A DNA stretch of 64,000 nt, from the NCBI RefSeq assembly GCF_017948675.1, contig NZ_JAGFBU010000001.1:1-64000 (forward strand), in the 5' to 3' direction. The translations under genes and the position numbers were made by a program. Positions 52,408 to 62,573 of this stretch are shown here, one piece after another. This DNA comes from Flavobacterium flabelliforme. GTDB lineage: Bacteria > Bacteroidota > Bacteroidia > Flavobacteriales > Flavobacteriaceae. Within the stretch, counting starts at the first letter, position 1. Every line of letters starts with the position of its first letter. The notes beneath the pieces were generated by a model. The model had not been told where the DNA came from. It worked only from the letters and a program-made list of their open reading frames with translations, and ran no database searches.

Positions 52408-55400
52408 ATGAAAAAATTAATACTCACTTTACTCCTCTTGTGCGCCATATCAGGATATGCACAAGAAACCAGAATTATCACTGGTAAAATAATTGACTCA
52501 CAAGACAACCTTCCTATACCAGGGGTTTCAATTTATGCGGAGAATACCTCAGTATCTAATAGCACCAAACAAGAAGGTGTTATAGAAAGCGCAAGCATTG
52601 GAACGATTACTGATATGGATGGTAATTTTGAATTAAAAATTAATAAAGATATTACTTCTCTAAGAGTCAGTTATCTAGGTTATAAATCTTATACTTTGCA
52701 AATAACTGCTCAAAAAAATTACAATATAACTTTAACTTCAGATGTAAGTCAGTTGCAAGAAGTTATTATTACAGGATACCAAAAAATAGAAAAAAGAAAA
52801 TTGACTGCTGCTGTTGCCAATGTAGCGATGGCAAATATTCAGCAGGCTGGTGTAGCAAGTATAGACCAACTATTAGTAGGACAAATTACAGGGGTTGCAG
52901 TTACTCCAGGAACTGGTGCTCCAGGTGCGGTTGCAAAAATAAGAATTAGAGGAACAGCCTCACTATCCGGTTCACAAGATCCTTTATGGGTACTGGATGG
53001 TTTACCTTTAGAGAGTAACGATGTGCCTAAAAATTATGACAAAGACAATATAGATCAATTAACAAATTACTCTATTGCAGGCCTAAATCCTGATGATATC
53101 AAAGATATCACTATCCTAAAAGATGCCGCTGCAACAGCTATTTATGGAGCGAGAGCTGCCAATGGTGTAATTGTAATTACAACAAAAAAAGGAAAAAAAG
53201 GGAACATGAAAGTCAATTTCAATACCGCCACTTTTATCACACAAAAGCCTGATTTCTCAAAATTAAATTTGATGAACAGTAATCAAAAGGTCGATTTTGA
53301 ACTTGCAATGGCTAGTAGATCTGATTTGACATACAGAGATAATGGAGGAGAAATTGCCCGCATTTTAAATGGTTCAAATGAGTTAAATACGTTTAGAGCA
53401 GGTGGCTTTTCAGCTTTAAACCCTACTACGCAACAATCAATCAATAGCTTAAGAAATAACAACACGAATTGGGGTAATTTATTGTATCAAAATTCGGTAA
53501 ACACCCAACACGGCTTAAGCCTTTCTGGAGGTGGAGAAAAATCAGATTACTATTTCTCTTTGGGAGTTTTTGATGAAGAGGGAGCGACCATTGGAACTGG
53601 TTTTAAAAGATATAATTTGACGTTAAAAAACAACTACGACCTTACTGATAAATTAAATGTTGGTATTGCTATGTTTGGTGCTCAAAGCAGCACAAAATCG
53701 TACATAACTGATACGGACGGATTCACAAATCCGGCAAATTATACACGCTCTGTAAATCCTTATCTAACACCACTAAAAGCAGATGGAAGTTATAACTATG
53801 ACAAAGATATTACCGGTTACTCCGATCGATATGTTCCTTTTAATATTTTAGAAGAAAAAGAAAATAGTTCTTATGAATTAAAAAACAGAGCCTTCAAAGC
53901 AATTTTTGATTTAGATTACAAAATTATTAAAGATTTAAAAATAAGCTCTCAAATTGGTTTGCAGCTAGATAACACTTCAAGCGAGAAATTTGCCGATAAA
54001 GAAACTTATTTTACACGAAAAGAAAGAGAAAAAACTCGTAGATATAGTAACGGGAGCTACAACTATTTTCTTCCTAATGGTGGTATAATTCAAAATACAA
54101 ATACTGATTTTTTTCAATACAACTGGAAAACAATGGTAAATTACTCTACTGTTTTTAATGAAAAGCATGAGGTAGATTTCATGGTAGGAAATGAGTTAAG
54201 AAGAAGTTACAGTACTGCTGTTGCAACTAAAGGTTTTGGATTTGATCCAAAAACATTAAATACAACACAAATTATATTTCCGAATGAAAGTTTAGCAAAT
54301 GAAGAAGCTTACAAAACATACCGAAAAAACGAAAATGAAAATGCATATGCTTCTTTTTATGCAACTGCAGCTTATACTTATGATAGAAAATATACTGTTT
54401 TTGGTAGTGTACGTTATGACGGATCAGACTTGTTTGGAGTAGATCCTAAATATAAATATTTGCCACTTTGGGCTGCCTCTGGTTCGTGGTTAATATCACA
54501 AGAAGATTTCCTAAAAGACAACAGTACTATATCTAATTTGAGATTGCGTGCTTCCTACGGACTTCAAGGAAACATAGACAAAGGCACATCCCCTTATGTA
54601 GTTGGTGAATATAAAAATGCAACAATACTTCCTGGTCAGACTGAACCAACTATCACTATTACAAGTCCTCCAAACGATAAGTTGCGTTGGGAAAAAACAA
54701 CAAATACCAACTTAGGACTAGATTTAGGATTGTTTAATAATCGTATTAGCTTTGTAACCGATGTTTATGGTAGAAAAAGTAGCGATTTAATTGGACTTCG
54801 TTCTCTTCCTTTAGAAAATGGTTTCGAATTTACAACACTAAACTGGGCACAAGTAACCAATAAAGGTTTTGAAATTGCTATTGCAATAAAAAACATTGAT
54901 CTTCCCAACTTTAAATGGACCTCTAACATCAATTTTTCGCACAATAAGAGTAATGTAGATCGCTTAGAAGTGCGATCAAACAGTTACCTTCCGTCAAGAG
55001 AAGGTTATCCGGTAAATGCAGTTTTTGCTTTGAAAACGGCAGGAATTGACGAAAACGGATACCCATTATTTATCAACAAAAAAGGAGAAACTGTAAATAC
55101 ACAAACGCTATTTGAATTGTTTGATCCGTTTGCTGATTTTTTCCCTGGAGAACTTTCGCAATCTAAATTGACTGCTGAAGCAACTAGAGATTTATTTACG
55201 TATGCAGGAGATTTAGATCCTAAATTCATAGGTGGTTTTACCAATACTTTTAAAGTGCATGATTTTGATTTATCGGTTGCTACTACTTTCAACATCAAAC
55301 AAACTGTCGTACAAACACCTCCTTACAACGGTACAACTGTTGATCGCAGTCACAATTACACAACTGACATCTTAAATGCTTGGTCTCCTACTAATACAGG

Positions 55401-55746
55401 ATCAAAGTTACCAGCAATCAATAGTAAAGACTCTGGAACTGGAGATTCCTGGATGGCGTACAACTGGTATTCAAGCGCAAGTCCGTTGGATACTTACAAA
55501 TTGTTAGACACATGGGTTAAAGAAATGAGCTATATGCGCTTAAGTAGTGTACGTTTGGGGTATACTTTACCTAAAAAAGCAAGCGAAAAAATATTTATAG
55601 AAAGCATTCGTTTTAGTGCCGAGGCTAGAAACTTATTCGTGATTAGTTCTGATTACAAAGGATATTTTGATCCAGAAACTTTCGGAAATATTTACGCTCA
55701 ACCTATTCCAAAGTCATTCTCTTTAGGATGTAACATAACTTTTTAA
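52408..55746 (+). CDS. SusC/RagA-type TonB-dependent outer-membrane transporter
   Basis: An 1112-residue outer-membrane protein. After the signal (MKKLILTLLLLCAISGYA) comes a CarboxypepD_reg-like domain (ITGKIIDSQDNLPIPGVSIY), then the plug with QLLVGQITGVAVTPGTGAPG, KIRIRGTASLSGSQDPLWVL and DGLP, and DAAATAIYGARAANGVIVIT, the SusC-type signature. The rest is a 22-strand barrel ending in Phe (SLGCNITF). It is followed 11 bp later by its SusD partner. Import of large oligomers, here probably peptides given the adjacent protease, uses energy from TonB. Confidence 0.92.
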   Translation: MKKLILTLLLLCAISGYAQETRIITGKIIDSQDNLPIPGVSIYAENTSVSNSTKQEGVIESASIGTITDMDGNFELKINKDITSLRVSYLGYKSYTLQITAQKNYNITLTSDVSQLQEVIITGYQKIEKRKLTAAVANVAMANIQQAGVASIDQLLVGQITGVAVTPGTGAPGAVAKIRIRGTASLSGSQDPLWVLDGLPLESNDVPKNYDKDNIDQLTNYSIAGLNPDDIKDITILKDAAATAIYGARAANGVIVITTKKGKKGNMKVNFNTATFITQKPDFSKLNLMNSNQKVDFELAMASRSDLTYRDNGGEIARILNGSNELNTFRAGGFSALNPTTQQSINSLRNNNTNWGNLLYQNSVNTQHGLSLSGGGEKSDYYFSLGVFDEEGATIGTGFKRYNLTLKNNYDLTDKLNVGIAMFGAQSSTKSYITDTDGFTNPANYTRSVNPYLTPLKADGSYNYDKDITGYSDRYVPFNILEEKENSSYELKNRAFKAIFDLDYKIIKDLKISSQIGLQLDNTSSEKFADKETYFTRKEREKTRRYSNGSYNYFLPNGGIIQNTNTDFFQYNWKTMVNYSTVFNEKHEVDFMVGNELRRSYSTAVATKGFGFDPKTLNTTQIIFPNESLANEEAYKTYRKNENENAYASFYATAAYTYDRKYTVFGSVRYDGSDLFGVDPKYKYLPLWAASGSWLISQEDFLKDNSTISNLRLRASYGLQGNIDKGTSPYVVGEYKNATILPGQTEPTITITSPPNDKLRWEKTTNTNLGLDLGLFNNRISFVTDVYGRKSSDLIGLRSLPLENGFEFTTLNWAQVTNKGFEIAIAIKNIDLPNFKWTSNINFSHNKSNVDRLEVRSNSYLPSREGYPVNAVFALKTAGIDENGYPLFINKKGETVNTQTLFELFDPFADFFPGELSQSKLTAEATRDLFTYAGDLDPKFIGGFTNTFKVHDFDLSVATTFNIKQTVVQTPPYNGTTVDRSHNYTTDILNAWSPTNTGSKLPAINSKDSGTGDSWMAYNWYSSASPLDTYKLLDTWVKEMSYMRLSSVRLGYTLPKKASEKIFIESIRFSAEARNLFVISSDYKGYFDPETFGNIYAQPIPKSFSLGCNITF

Positions 55747-55757
55747 ACCAATTTAAG

Positions 55758-57077
55758 ATGAAAAATATAACAAAATATATACTCTTGTTTATCACTGTGG
55801 TAGCTGTAACAAGTTGTGATAATTATTTAGACGTAAAACCAGTGGGAAAAGTTATTCCAGAAACTTTAAATGATTTTAGAGCCGTACTAACAAAAGGCTA
55901 CGAAGTATATCCACAACACAAATCGTTAACTTCTTTGAGAGGCGATGAGTTAATGTTAAATGAGTATAGTGATGATTTAGTGTACTACAAAGACATCTAC
56001 ATCTGGAAAGATGCTAATCCTGATAGATTAACAACTGATTTCCAATACCAACAATTGTATAATGTGATTTTTTATTCGAATGTTGTAATCAATGAAGCAA
56101 GTAAAAAAGTTTCCGACTCACCGGAGAAAAACCAACTAATTGGCGAAGCTCATGCCCTTAGAGCAATGGCTTATTTTGATCTAATCAATTTGTTTGCAAA
56201 ACCCTATAACCCTGCAACCGCCCCTACAGATAAAGGAGTTCCGTTAGCACTAAAAATAGATTTAGAACAAGCCTATGTTCCAGAAAGTGTGGCTGCCATT
56301 TACAACCAAATTCAATTAGACAAAGAGCAGGCAAAAAGCTTATTGAATATAGAAACACAAGTTAAGGGAATTAATTACCGTTTTTCAAAAGCGGCCTTAT
56401 ATGCATTTGAATCTCGTATTTATTTGTATCAAAAGGAATGGTCTAAAGCGCTGGAAGCTGTGAATAATGCATTGGCATATAAAAATGAATTAGTAAACCT
56501 GAACACCAAAAGTGTTTTGCCAAACAATTACGACACAGCCGAATCAATTCTAGCGCTTGAAGATACATTTATCAATAGTTTAAAAAGTGCTTCGTATGTT
56601 TCTGTAGATTTAATTGCAGCATTTAATAAGCAAACTGATTTGCGCTTTCCTATTTATTTTCTAGTAAACGGAAGCCGTTTCAAATTCAAAAAAGGCGGTG
56701 AGCTCAATCAAAAATCTTCTTTTAGAACGGCTGAATTGTATCTTACAAAAGCAGAAACTTTAAATGAAGTGAACAATTTGGCTGCAGCCAAAACTACGAT
56801 ACTAACTTTTATCGAAAAAAGATATACTGCAGCAGGTTTTGACCAACTGACCTTAGAAATCAATGCAATGGATAAAGTGGCTCTTTCTAATTTTATCTCT
56901 CAAGAAAGACAACGAGAGTTTACAGTAGAAGGCCATCGTTGGTTTGATTTAAGAAGAGCTTCTCAAAAACAAATTGTTCATATGCTCGATGGAACAAGCT
57001 ATACATTAACTCAGAATGATCCTCGTTATACCCTACCCTTTCCGGCAAATGTGCGATTAAACAATCCTGATTTGTAA
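55758..57077 (+). CDS. SusD/RagB-type surface lipoprotein
   Basis: A 439-residue lipoprotein with the acylated Cys20 in VVAVTSCDNYLDVKP. The SusD-like region has the N-terminal DVKPVGKVIPETLNDFRAVL and the C-terminal helix EFTVEGHRWFDLRRAS typical of RagB/SusD. It captures substrates on the surface and closes over the SusC barrel. The pair sits between a protease and a LytTR regulator, and no glycoside hydrolase is nearby, so a peptide or protein diet is more likely than polysaccharide. Confidence 0.9.
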   Translation: MKNITKYILLFITVVAVTSCDNYLDVKPVGKVIPETLNDFRAVLTKGYEVYPQHKSLTSLRGDELMLNEYSDDLVYYKDIYIWKDANPDRLTTDFQYQQLYNVIFYSNVVINEASKKVSDSPEKNQLIGEAHALRAMAYFDLINLFAKPYNPATAPTDKGVPLALKIDLEQAYVPESVAAIYNQIQLDKEQAKSLLNIETQVKGINYRFSKAALYAFESRIYLYQKEWSKALEAVNNALAYKNELVNLNTKSVLPNNYDTAESILALEDTFINSLKSASYVSVDLIAAFNKQTDLRFPIYFLVNGSRFKFKKGGELNQKSSFRTAELYLTKAETLNEVNNLAAAKTTILTFIEKRYTAAGFDQLTLEINAMDKVALSNFISQERQREFTVEGHRWFDLRRASQKQIVHMLDGTSYTLTQNDPRYTLPFPANVRLNNPDL

Positions 57078-57082
57078 ATAAG

Positions 57083-57117
57083 AAAAGTCCAGCTTTTATA
57101 GCTGGACTTTTTTTTTA
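57083..57117 (+). terminator. terminator after susD-like gene
   Basis: AAAGTCCAGCT pairs with AGCTGGACTTT around TTTAT and is followed by a long T run. It falls before the LytTR gene, which may have a separate promoter. Confidence 0.85.
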
Positions 57118-57136
57118 ACTTTACATAAAAAAGCAA

Positions 57137-57901
57137 ATGAAAATTGCCATTGTTGAGGATGAACATCTTGCTTCGAGCTATCTAAAATCAATTTTAGAGC
57201 AGCAAGAAGTGATTGTCATAGATCAAATCACCATTTTAAAATCAGTAGAAGATGCAGTCACTTTCTTTACAGATAATAAAGTCGATCTAGCCTTCATGGA
57301 TATTCATCTAGGAGACGGAAAAAGTCTTGAGATCTTTGAGAAAACGAATATTTCATGTCCTGTTATTTTTATTACCGCTTATGATTTGTATGCCATTAAA
57401 GTATTCAAACACTTTACCATTGATTACCTTTTAAAACCTTTCGAAGAGCAAGAATTACTAGAAGCCTTAGTAAAGTTTACCAAGATAAAAGAGCGTTTCA
57501 AAAGCGATTCCACCTTACAATCACTTTACGCCATTGCTAATCCTGAACAAAAAAAGATTCAGCATCACTTTTTAGTCAATCACGGATACAAACTTATTTC
57601 TATAAATGAAACTGATATTAGTTATTTTGTAGCTACTGGAAAACACCTATTTGTACATACTAATTCTGGCAATAGCTATTTATACAACAATACTATCAAA
57701 GATTTGATTCACAATTTAGATTCGGAACATTTTTTTAAGGTAAATAGAAAATATATCGTTCGACGAACCATTATCAGTGAAATAATCAAACATTCTAATC
57801 AAAAAATAGAATTAAAACTCACGGTCAAAGCAGTAGAGAACGATCCTATTATTCTTAGTAAAAAAGAAATAAATAATTTCAAAAAATGGCTTAATCACTA
57901 A
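57137..57901 (+). CDS. LytTR-family response regulator
   Basis: A 254-residue regulator. The receiver has the acidic patch in IVEDEHLASSYL, phospho-acceptor Asp55 in FMDIHLGDG and KHFTIDYLLKPFEEQEL. The LytTR DNA-binding domain is at about 140-252: YFVATGKHLFVHTNSGNSYL, then HFFKVNRKYIVRRTII. It is the natural partner for the LytS-type kinase at 48143, the other end of the protease-SusC-SusD set. It lies 20 bp after the SusD terminator. Confidence 0.88.
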   Translation: MKIAIVEDEHLASSYLKSILEQQEVIVIDQITILKSVEDAVTFFTDNKVDLAFMDIHLGDGKSLEIFEKTNISCPVIFITAYDLYAIKVFKHFTIDYLLKPFEEQELLEALVKFTKIKERFKSDSTLQSLYAIANPEQKKIQHHFLVNHGYKLISINETDISYFVATGKHLFVHTNSGNSYLYNNTIKDLIHNLDSEHFFKVNRKYIVRRTIISEIIKHSNQKIELKLTVKAVENDPIILSKKEINNFKKWLNH

Positions 57902-58082
57902 GATTAATTTGTGCTTAGATTTCACTTACCTAAAAAAAAGGAATGCAACTCAATACTAAGTTCAATTTTAAAAATAAATCCTTAAATTCGCCATCTCAAT
58001 TAATGAATAAAGTTCAATATAAAGTGAAATGCGCTGTTGCGAATTGCATTATTATAATTTAAAAAAATAAATACTTTAAAAA

Positions 58083-59471
58083 ATGAAATACGATATTATA
58101 GTTTTAGGAAGTGGACCAGGTGGATATGTTACTGCCATTAGAGCATCGCAATTAGGCTTTAAAGTAGCTGTGATTGAAAAAGAAAGTTTAGGTGGAGTTT
58201 GCCTAAACTGGGGTTGTATACCAACAAAAGCATTGCTGAAATCAGCTCAGGTTTTTGATTATTTGAAACACGCTTCTGATTATGGATTGACTATTTCATC
58301 ATTTGACAAAGACTTTCCTGCTGTTGTACAACGCAGTAGAACTGTTGCTGGAGACATGAGTAAAGGAGTTCAGTTCCTAATGAAAAAAAATAAAATCGAC
58401 GTAATTGATGGTTTTGGAAAACTAAAACCTGGTAAAAAAGTTGATGTTACGGATAAAGAGAATAAAGTTACAGAATACAGTGCGGATCATATCATCATTG
58501 CTACTGGAGCGCGTTCTCGTGAATTACCAAGTTTACCTCAAGATGGTGTAAAAGTAATAGGATATCGTCAAGCAATGACTTTGCCAACACAACCTAAATC
58601 AATGATTATTGTGGGTTCTGGAGCAATTGGAGTTGAGTTTGCACATTTTTACAATTCTATGGGAACGGAAGTGACTATCGTAGAATTTATGCCAAATGTA
58701 GTTCCTGTTGAAGACGAAGATATTTCGAAACAAATGGAGCGCTCATTGAAAAAAGCTGGTATTAAAATCATGACGAACTCGTCTGTAGAAAGAATTGATA
58801 CTACCGGAGCTGGTGTGAAAGCATTTGTAAAAACAGCAAAAGGAGAAGAAGTTATAGAAGCAGACATTTTACTTTCGGCAGTTGGAATCAAAACTAATAT
58901 TGAAAACATAGGTTTAGAAGAAGTAGGAATTGCTACAGATAGAGATAAAATCTTAGTAAACGCTTACAATCAAACTAATATTCCTGGATATTATGCTATT
59001 GGTGATATCACACCAGGACAAGCATTGGCACACGTTGCTTCTGCAGAAGGAATCAACTGTGTAGAGAAAATTGCAGGTTTACATGTAGAGCCTATCGATT
59101 ACGGAAACGTTCCGGGTTGTACGTATGCAACTCCTGAAATTGCTTCAGTAGGTTTAACAGAAAAGCAAGCTAAAGAAAAAGGATATGAATTAAAAATTGG
59201 TAAATTTCCATTCTCTGCTTCAGGAAAAGCAAAAGCAGCAGGAACTCCTGATGGATTTGTAAAAGTAATTTTTGATGCAAAATATGGCGAATGGTTAGGT
59301 TGTCACATGATTGGTGCTGGTGTTACTGATATGATTGCTGAGGCAGTTGTTGCTCGTAAACTAGAAACTACAGGTCATGAAATCCTAAAATCAATTCACC
59401 CACACCCAACAATGAGTGAAGCAGTAATGGAAGCTGTTGCTGCAGCTTACGATGAAGTAATTCACTTATAG
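58083..59471 (+). CDS. lpdA: dihydrolipoyl dehydrogenase
   Basis: A 462-residue FAD flavoprotein, the E3 of 2-oxo acid dehydrogenase complexes. Redox Cys40 and Cys45 are in GGVCLNWGCIPTKALL, the FAD motif is VLGSGPGGYVTAIRASQLG, and the NAD motif is IIVGSGAIGVEFAHFY. The dimer His is in HPHPTMSEAVMEAV. It is not next to E1 or E2 genes here, so it may serve several complexes. The gene is isolated with its own terminator. Confidence 0.93.
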   Translation: MKYDIIVLGSGPGGYVTAIRASQLGFKVAVIEKESLGGVCLNWGCIPTKALLKSAQVFDYLKHASDYGLTISSFDKDFPAVVQRSRTVAGDMSKGVQFLMKKNKIDVIDGFGKLKPGKKVDVTDKENKVTEYSADHIIIATGARSRELPSLPQDGVKVIGYRQAMTLPTQPKSMIIVGSGAIGVEFAHFYNSMGTEVTIVEFMPNVVPVEDEDISKQMERSLKKAGIKIMTNSSVERIDTTGAGVKAFVKTAKGEEVIEADILLSAVGIKTNIENIGLEEVGIATDRDKILVNAYNQTNIPGYYAIGDITPGQALAHVASAEGINCVEKIAGLHVEPIDYGNVPGCTYATPEIASVGLTEKQAKEKGYELKIGKFPFSASGKAKAAGTPDGFVKVIFDAKYGEWLGCHMIGAGVTDMIAEAVVARKLETTGHEILKSIHPHPTMSEAVMEAVAAAYDEVIHL

Positions 59472-59512
59472 CATTCATTGAGAGAAAAGAAATGATTTCT
59501 TATTCACTTATT

Positions 59513-59548
59513 AAATCCGTTTAGAAATTCTAAACGGATTTTTTTTTG
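59513..59548 (+). terminator. lpdA terminator
   Basis: AATCCGTTTAGAA pairs with TTCTAAACGGATT with almost no loop and is followed by a T run. Confidence 0.85.
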
Positions 59549-59696
59549 CTCAATTGTAAAGATTAAACATCTATTTATTCTGTTTGGTATGATAACAAAA
59601 AGAATGTACTTTGATTCTTTTCAAACAATCTTTTCTATGATTAACATCTTAACATATATTTACAAACTGTATCTAAAAAACTATTAATTTCTATTC

Positions 59697-59704
59697 TATC
59701 TTTG
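59697..59704 (+). promoter_or_regulatory. cysE -7 box
   Basis: TATCTTTG lies 49 bases before the ATG at 59753. The in-frame TTG at 59702 overlaps this box, which argues against it as a start. Confidence 0.45.
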
Positions 59705-59752
59705 TGTTCTAAGTCATTTGACTCCTTAAATATTGAATTTATTATACAATTG

Positions 59753-60589
59753 ATGAACACTGAAACACACAACTTCTCTAATATACTCCACGAAAACCAA
59801 AATAAAAATTGGGTGAGAGCTATCGATTCTTCTAAAATCATTAGTTGGCTAGATGATTTATTCCGAATTATTTTTCCCGAAAAAGCGTTAGAAACCATTC
59901 AAATCGAACTGCTTTTAGAACAAAACAAAGCAAAGTTTACAGCTATTTTAACTGAAATTAATAAAGATAAAACATCCTCTAAAAGTCGTGCAGTAACAGC
60001 TGCCTTTTATAGTAAACTTCCAGATTTATATTCGGCGATGCAGCAAGATGCGCAAGCAATTTTAGACACTGATCCCGCAGCCGATTGCATTCAAGAAATT
60101 ATTAACTCGTATCCTGGTTTTTTCGCTATCGAAGTGTACCGGATTGCCAATGCTATTTCGGGGTTAACAAATTGCTTATTACCTCGCATACTGACAGAAT
60201 ATGCGCATAGCAAAACAGGCATTGATATTCACCCAAAAGCAACTATTGGTATTCCCTTTATCATTGATCACGGAACAGGAATTGTGATTGGCGAAACTAC
60301 CATCATAGGAAAACACGTAAGTATTTATCAAGGGGTAACTCTTGGAGCTCTGCAAGTAGAAAAAAGCATGGAAGAAAAAAAACGACATCCTACTGTAGAA
60401 GATCATGTGATTATTTATGCAAATGCTACTATTCTTGGCGGAAGCACTATAATAGGGAATCACAGTATTATTGGTGGAAATACTTTTGTAACTAAAAGTC
60501 TAAATCCCTATTCTTTTGTAATGCAATCCAATAAAAACACTGTTTTAAATCAACAAGAAATAAAAGAAATTAATTTTTTCTCAATATAA
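59753..60589 (+). CDS. cysE: serine O-acetyltransferase
   Basis: A 278-residue enzyme from the ATG at 59753. It makes O-acetylserine for cysteine synthesis. The N-terminal helical part includes [20 protein letters not shown], and the left-handed beta-helix at about 170-265 has [36 protein letters not shown] and [15 protein letters not shown] hexapeptide repeats. It lies five bp before cysteine synthase, so the two steps are in one operon. The long N-terminus fits the plant/EpsC-like type. Confidence 0.9.
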   Translation: MNTETHNFSNILHENQNKNWVRAIDSSKIISWLDDLFRIIFPEKALETIQIELLLEQNKAKFTAILTEINKDKTSSKSRAVTAAFYSKLPDLYSAMQQDAQAILDTDPAADCIQEIINSYPGFFAIEVYRIANAISGLTNCLLPRILTEYAHSKTGIDIHPKATIGIPFIIDHGTGIVIGETTIIGKHVSIYQGVTLGALQVEKSMEEKKRHPTVEDHVIIYANATILGGSTIIGNHSIIGGNTFVTKSLNPYSFVMQSNKNTVLNQQEIKEINFFSI

Positions 60590-60594
60590 ATATT

Positions 60595-61509
60595 ATGAAA
60601 TACAATAACATACTCGAAACAATAGGCAATACACCACATGTAAAAATAAATAAATTATTTGGGGCAAACCAAAACGTTTGGATAAAACTAGAGCGTGCCA
60701 ATCCTGGAGCCAGCATAAAAGATAGAATTGCTCTTGCCATGATTGAAGATGCAGAACAAAAAGGACTGTTGAAAGAAGGCGGAACCATAATAGAAGCTAC
60801 ATCAGGAAATACCGGTATTGGATTAGCTATGGTTGCTGCTGTAAAAGGATACAAACTAATACTAGTAATGCCAGAATCGATGTCTATAGAAAGACGTAGA
60901 TTAATGAGTTTGTACGGAGCTGAATTTGTTTTAACACCTCGTGAAAAAGGAATGACTGGCGCTATAGAAAAAGCAAAGGAATTAGTCAACGAATTATCAA
61001 ATGCTTGGTCACCACTTCAATTTGACAATCCTGTAAATATTGATATTCACAAAAAAACTACTGCTCAAGAAATCATCAAAGCTTTTCCTGATCGATTGGA
61101 TTATTTGATAACTGGCGTAGGAACCGGTGGTCATATCACTGGTTGTGCTGAAATATTAAAACAACATTATCCCAACTTACAAGTTTTTGCTGTAGAACCA
61201 GAAGTCTCTCCAGTAATTAGTGGTGGTAAACCGGGTCCGCATCCTATTCAAGGAATTGGTGCCGGATTTATTCCTGCTAATTTGCATACCGATTTATTAG
61301 ACGGAACAATTCAAGTGAGTAAAGACGATGCTTTTACTTATGCACAAAGAGCCGCAAAAGAAGAAGGAATGTTTGTTGGAATTTCTTCTGGCGCTTCTTT
61401 AGCAGCAGTAGCTAAAAAACTAACAGAAATTCCTGAGAATGCTACAGTTTTAACTTTTTGCTACGACACAGGAGAACATTACTTAAGTGTTGAGGGATTG
61501 TTTGTATAA
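60595..61509 (+). CDS. cysK: cysteine synthase (O-acetylserine sulfhydrylase)
   Basis: A 304-residue fold-type II PLP enzyme. PLP binds Lys42 in [29 protein letters not shown] holds the substrate loop, and [14 protein letters not shown] binds the cofactor phosphate. The [20 protein letters not shown] segment is conserved in cysteine synthases. It uses O-acetylserine from the preceding gene with sulfide. CysK versus CysM cannot be fully told apart here; the general features favour CysK. Confidence 0.9.
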   Translation: MKYNNILETIGNTPHVKINKLFGANQNVWIKLERANPGASIKDRIALAMIEDAEQKGLLKEGGTIIEATSGNTGIGLAMVAAVKGYKLILVMPESMSIERRRLMSLYGAEFVLTPREKGMTGAIEKAKELVNELSNAWSPLQFDNPVNIDIHKKTTAQEIIKAFPDRLDYLITGVGTGGHITGCAEILKQHYPNLQVFAVEPEVSPVISGGKPGPHPIQGIGAGFIPANLHTDLLDGTIQVSKDDAFTYAQRAAKEEGMFVGISSGASLAAVAKKLTEIPENATVLTFCYDTGEHYLSVEGLFV

Positions 61510-61574
61510 GCAGTCAATTAAACAAGTATTACTCGGATTGCATAACGACTACATATATGCCTTTTAATATCAAA

Positions 61575-61621
61575 CAACCTTCGTAAATCTGCTTTTAGAA
61601 AACAGCATTTACGGAGGTTTA
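61575..61621 (+). terminator. cysE-cysK terminator
   Basis: AACCTTCGTAAATCTGC pairs with GCATTTACGGAGGTT with mismatches and is followed by TTATATTTTT. The stem is long and the T tract interrupted. Confidence 0.6.
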
Positions 61622-61795
61622 TATTTTTCAAAGAGTTTTTAGAAAAAGAATAATTTCTAAATTAAAAAATAGGACTTAATATAAATAAAATAGTAAAAAT
61701 AGAGTGCAGTGTAATTGTTTTAAAATTAAAAAAATTCACTTTTCTACGTGTTTGTAATGGAAAAAAAATGATTCAAAGATAAAATTAGATCCAAA

Positions 61796-62350
61796 TTACA
61801 AAACCCGTACTGCCTTTACAAATCTTTTTGCATAACCTGGTTTTTTTAAACTAGTAACTATCACTTTCATTTCACTACCTGACGAGGAATGTATAAAATC
61901 ACTATCCAAGCCTTTCGGATTTGTAACAATACCTACATGACCAATAACATTTCTGGTAGGACTCAAAAACAACAGTATATCTCCTTTTTGAACCTCTTCG
62001 ATAGCAATTTCTTTACCAAAATTTTTAAACTGCGAAGAACTTCTGGGAACTTTTATATTAAAATGATTAAATACAAAATAAACAAATCCAGAACAATCAA
62101 AACCTTTTGCACTGCATCCCGCTGCCACATAAGGCGTTCCTATCAAACCTTTTCCGTAATTGATAATCTTATCTCTTAAAGACAACTCGTTTTGAATTGG
62201 CTCAGTTAAGGTGTCTTTACTATTTATTTCATAGTACCACTTTTTACAAATTCCCGTTTTTGTAGAGGAATACGCATCCGTTAAAAACAAAAATAGTACT
62301 AAATAAAAAACGATTCTGAATTTAAAAAAATGGATATTTTTATAGGTCAT
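61796..62350 (-). CDS. NlpC/P60 (C40) cell-wall peptidase
   Basis: A 184-residue exported cysteine peptidase with an N-terminal signal near residues 8-27 (FRIVFYLVLFLFLTDAYS). The C40 domain has the Cys in GCSAKGFDCSGFVYFV, the catalytic His in GHVGIVTN and the third residue in FIHSSSGSE. It would cleave peptidoglycan stem peptides in the periplasm. It has no extra SH3 or LysM domain. The gene is alone on this strand, in AT-rich surroundings. Confidence 0.85.
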   Translation of the reverse strand: MTYKNIHFFKFRIVFYLVLFLFLTDAYSSTKTGICKKWYYEINSKDTLTEPIQNELSLRDKIINYGKGLIGTPYVAAGCSAKGFDCSGFVYFVFNHFNIKVPRSSSQFKNFGKEIAIEEVQKGDILLFLSPTRNVIGHVGIVTNPKGLDSDFIHSSSGSEMKVIVTSLKKPGYAKRFVKAVRVL

Positions 62351-62540
62351 ATTAAAAATTTAAATAAAAAAAAATATAGCTTTAAACAAAAGAAATTTTA
62401 CACTCTAAAATTGAATAAGAAAAGAAAACTACTTATCTCAACGTTACAAATCAAATTAAATTATATAATTCGAATTAAACGAGGTAAAAAACAACATTTA
62501 TAAAAGAAAAAAATACTGAATAGCAATAAATTAATTCTAT

Positions 62541-62570
62541 AAAAAAAGCCCCATAACGGAGCTTTTTTTA
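62541..62570 (-). terminator. rluD terminator
   Basis: AAAAAAGCCCC pairs with GGAGCTTTTTT with one mismatch around ATAAC, just past the rluD stop on the minus strand. Confidence 0.75.
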
Positions 62571-62573
62571 ATC

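Noticed and set aside
59472..59752. Riboswitch or leader peptide before cysE
   Set aside because: Apart from the lpdA terminator and a -7 box I see no conserved aptamer-like stem or Cys-rich short frame.
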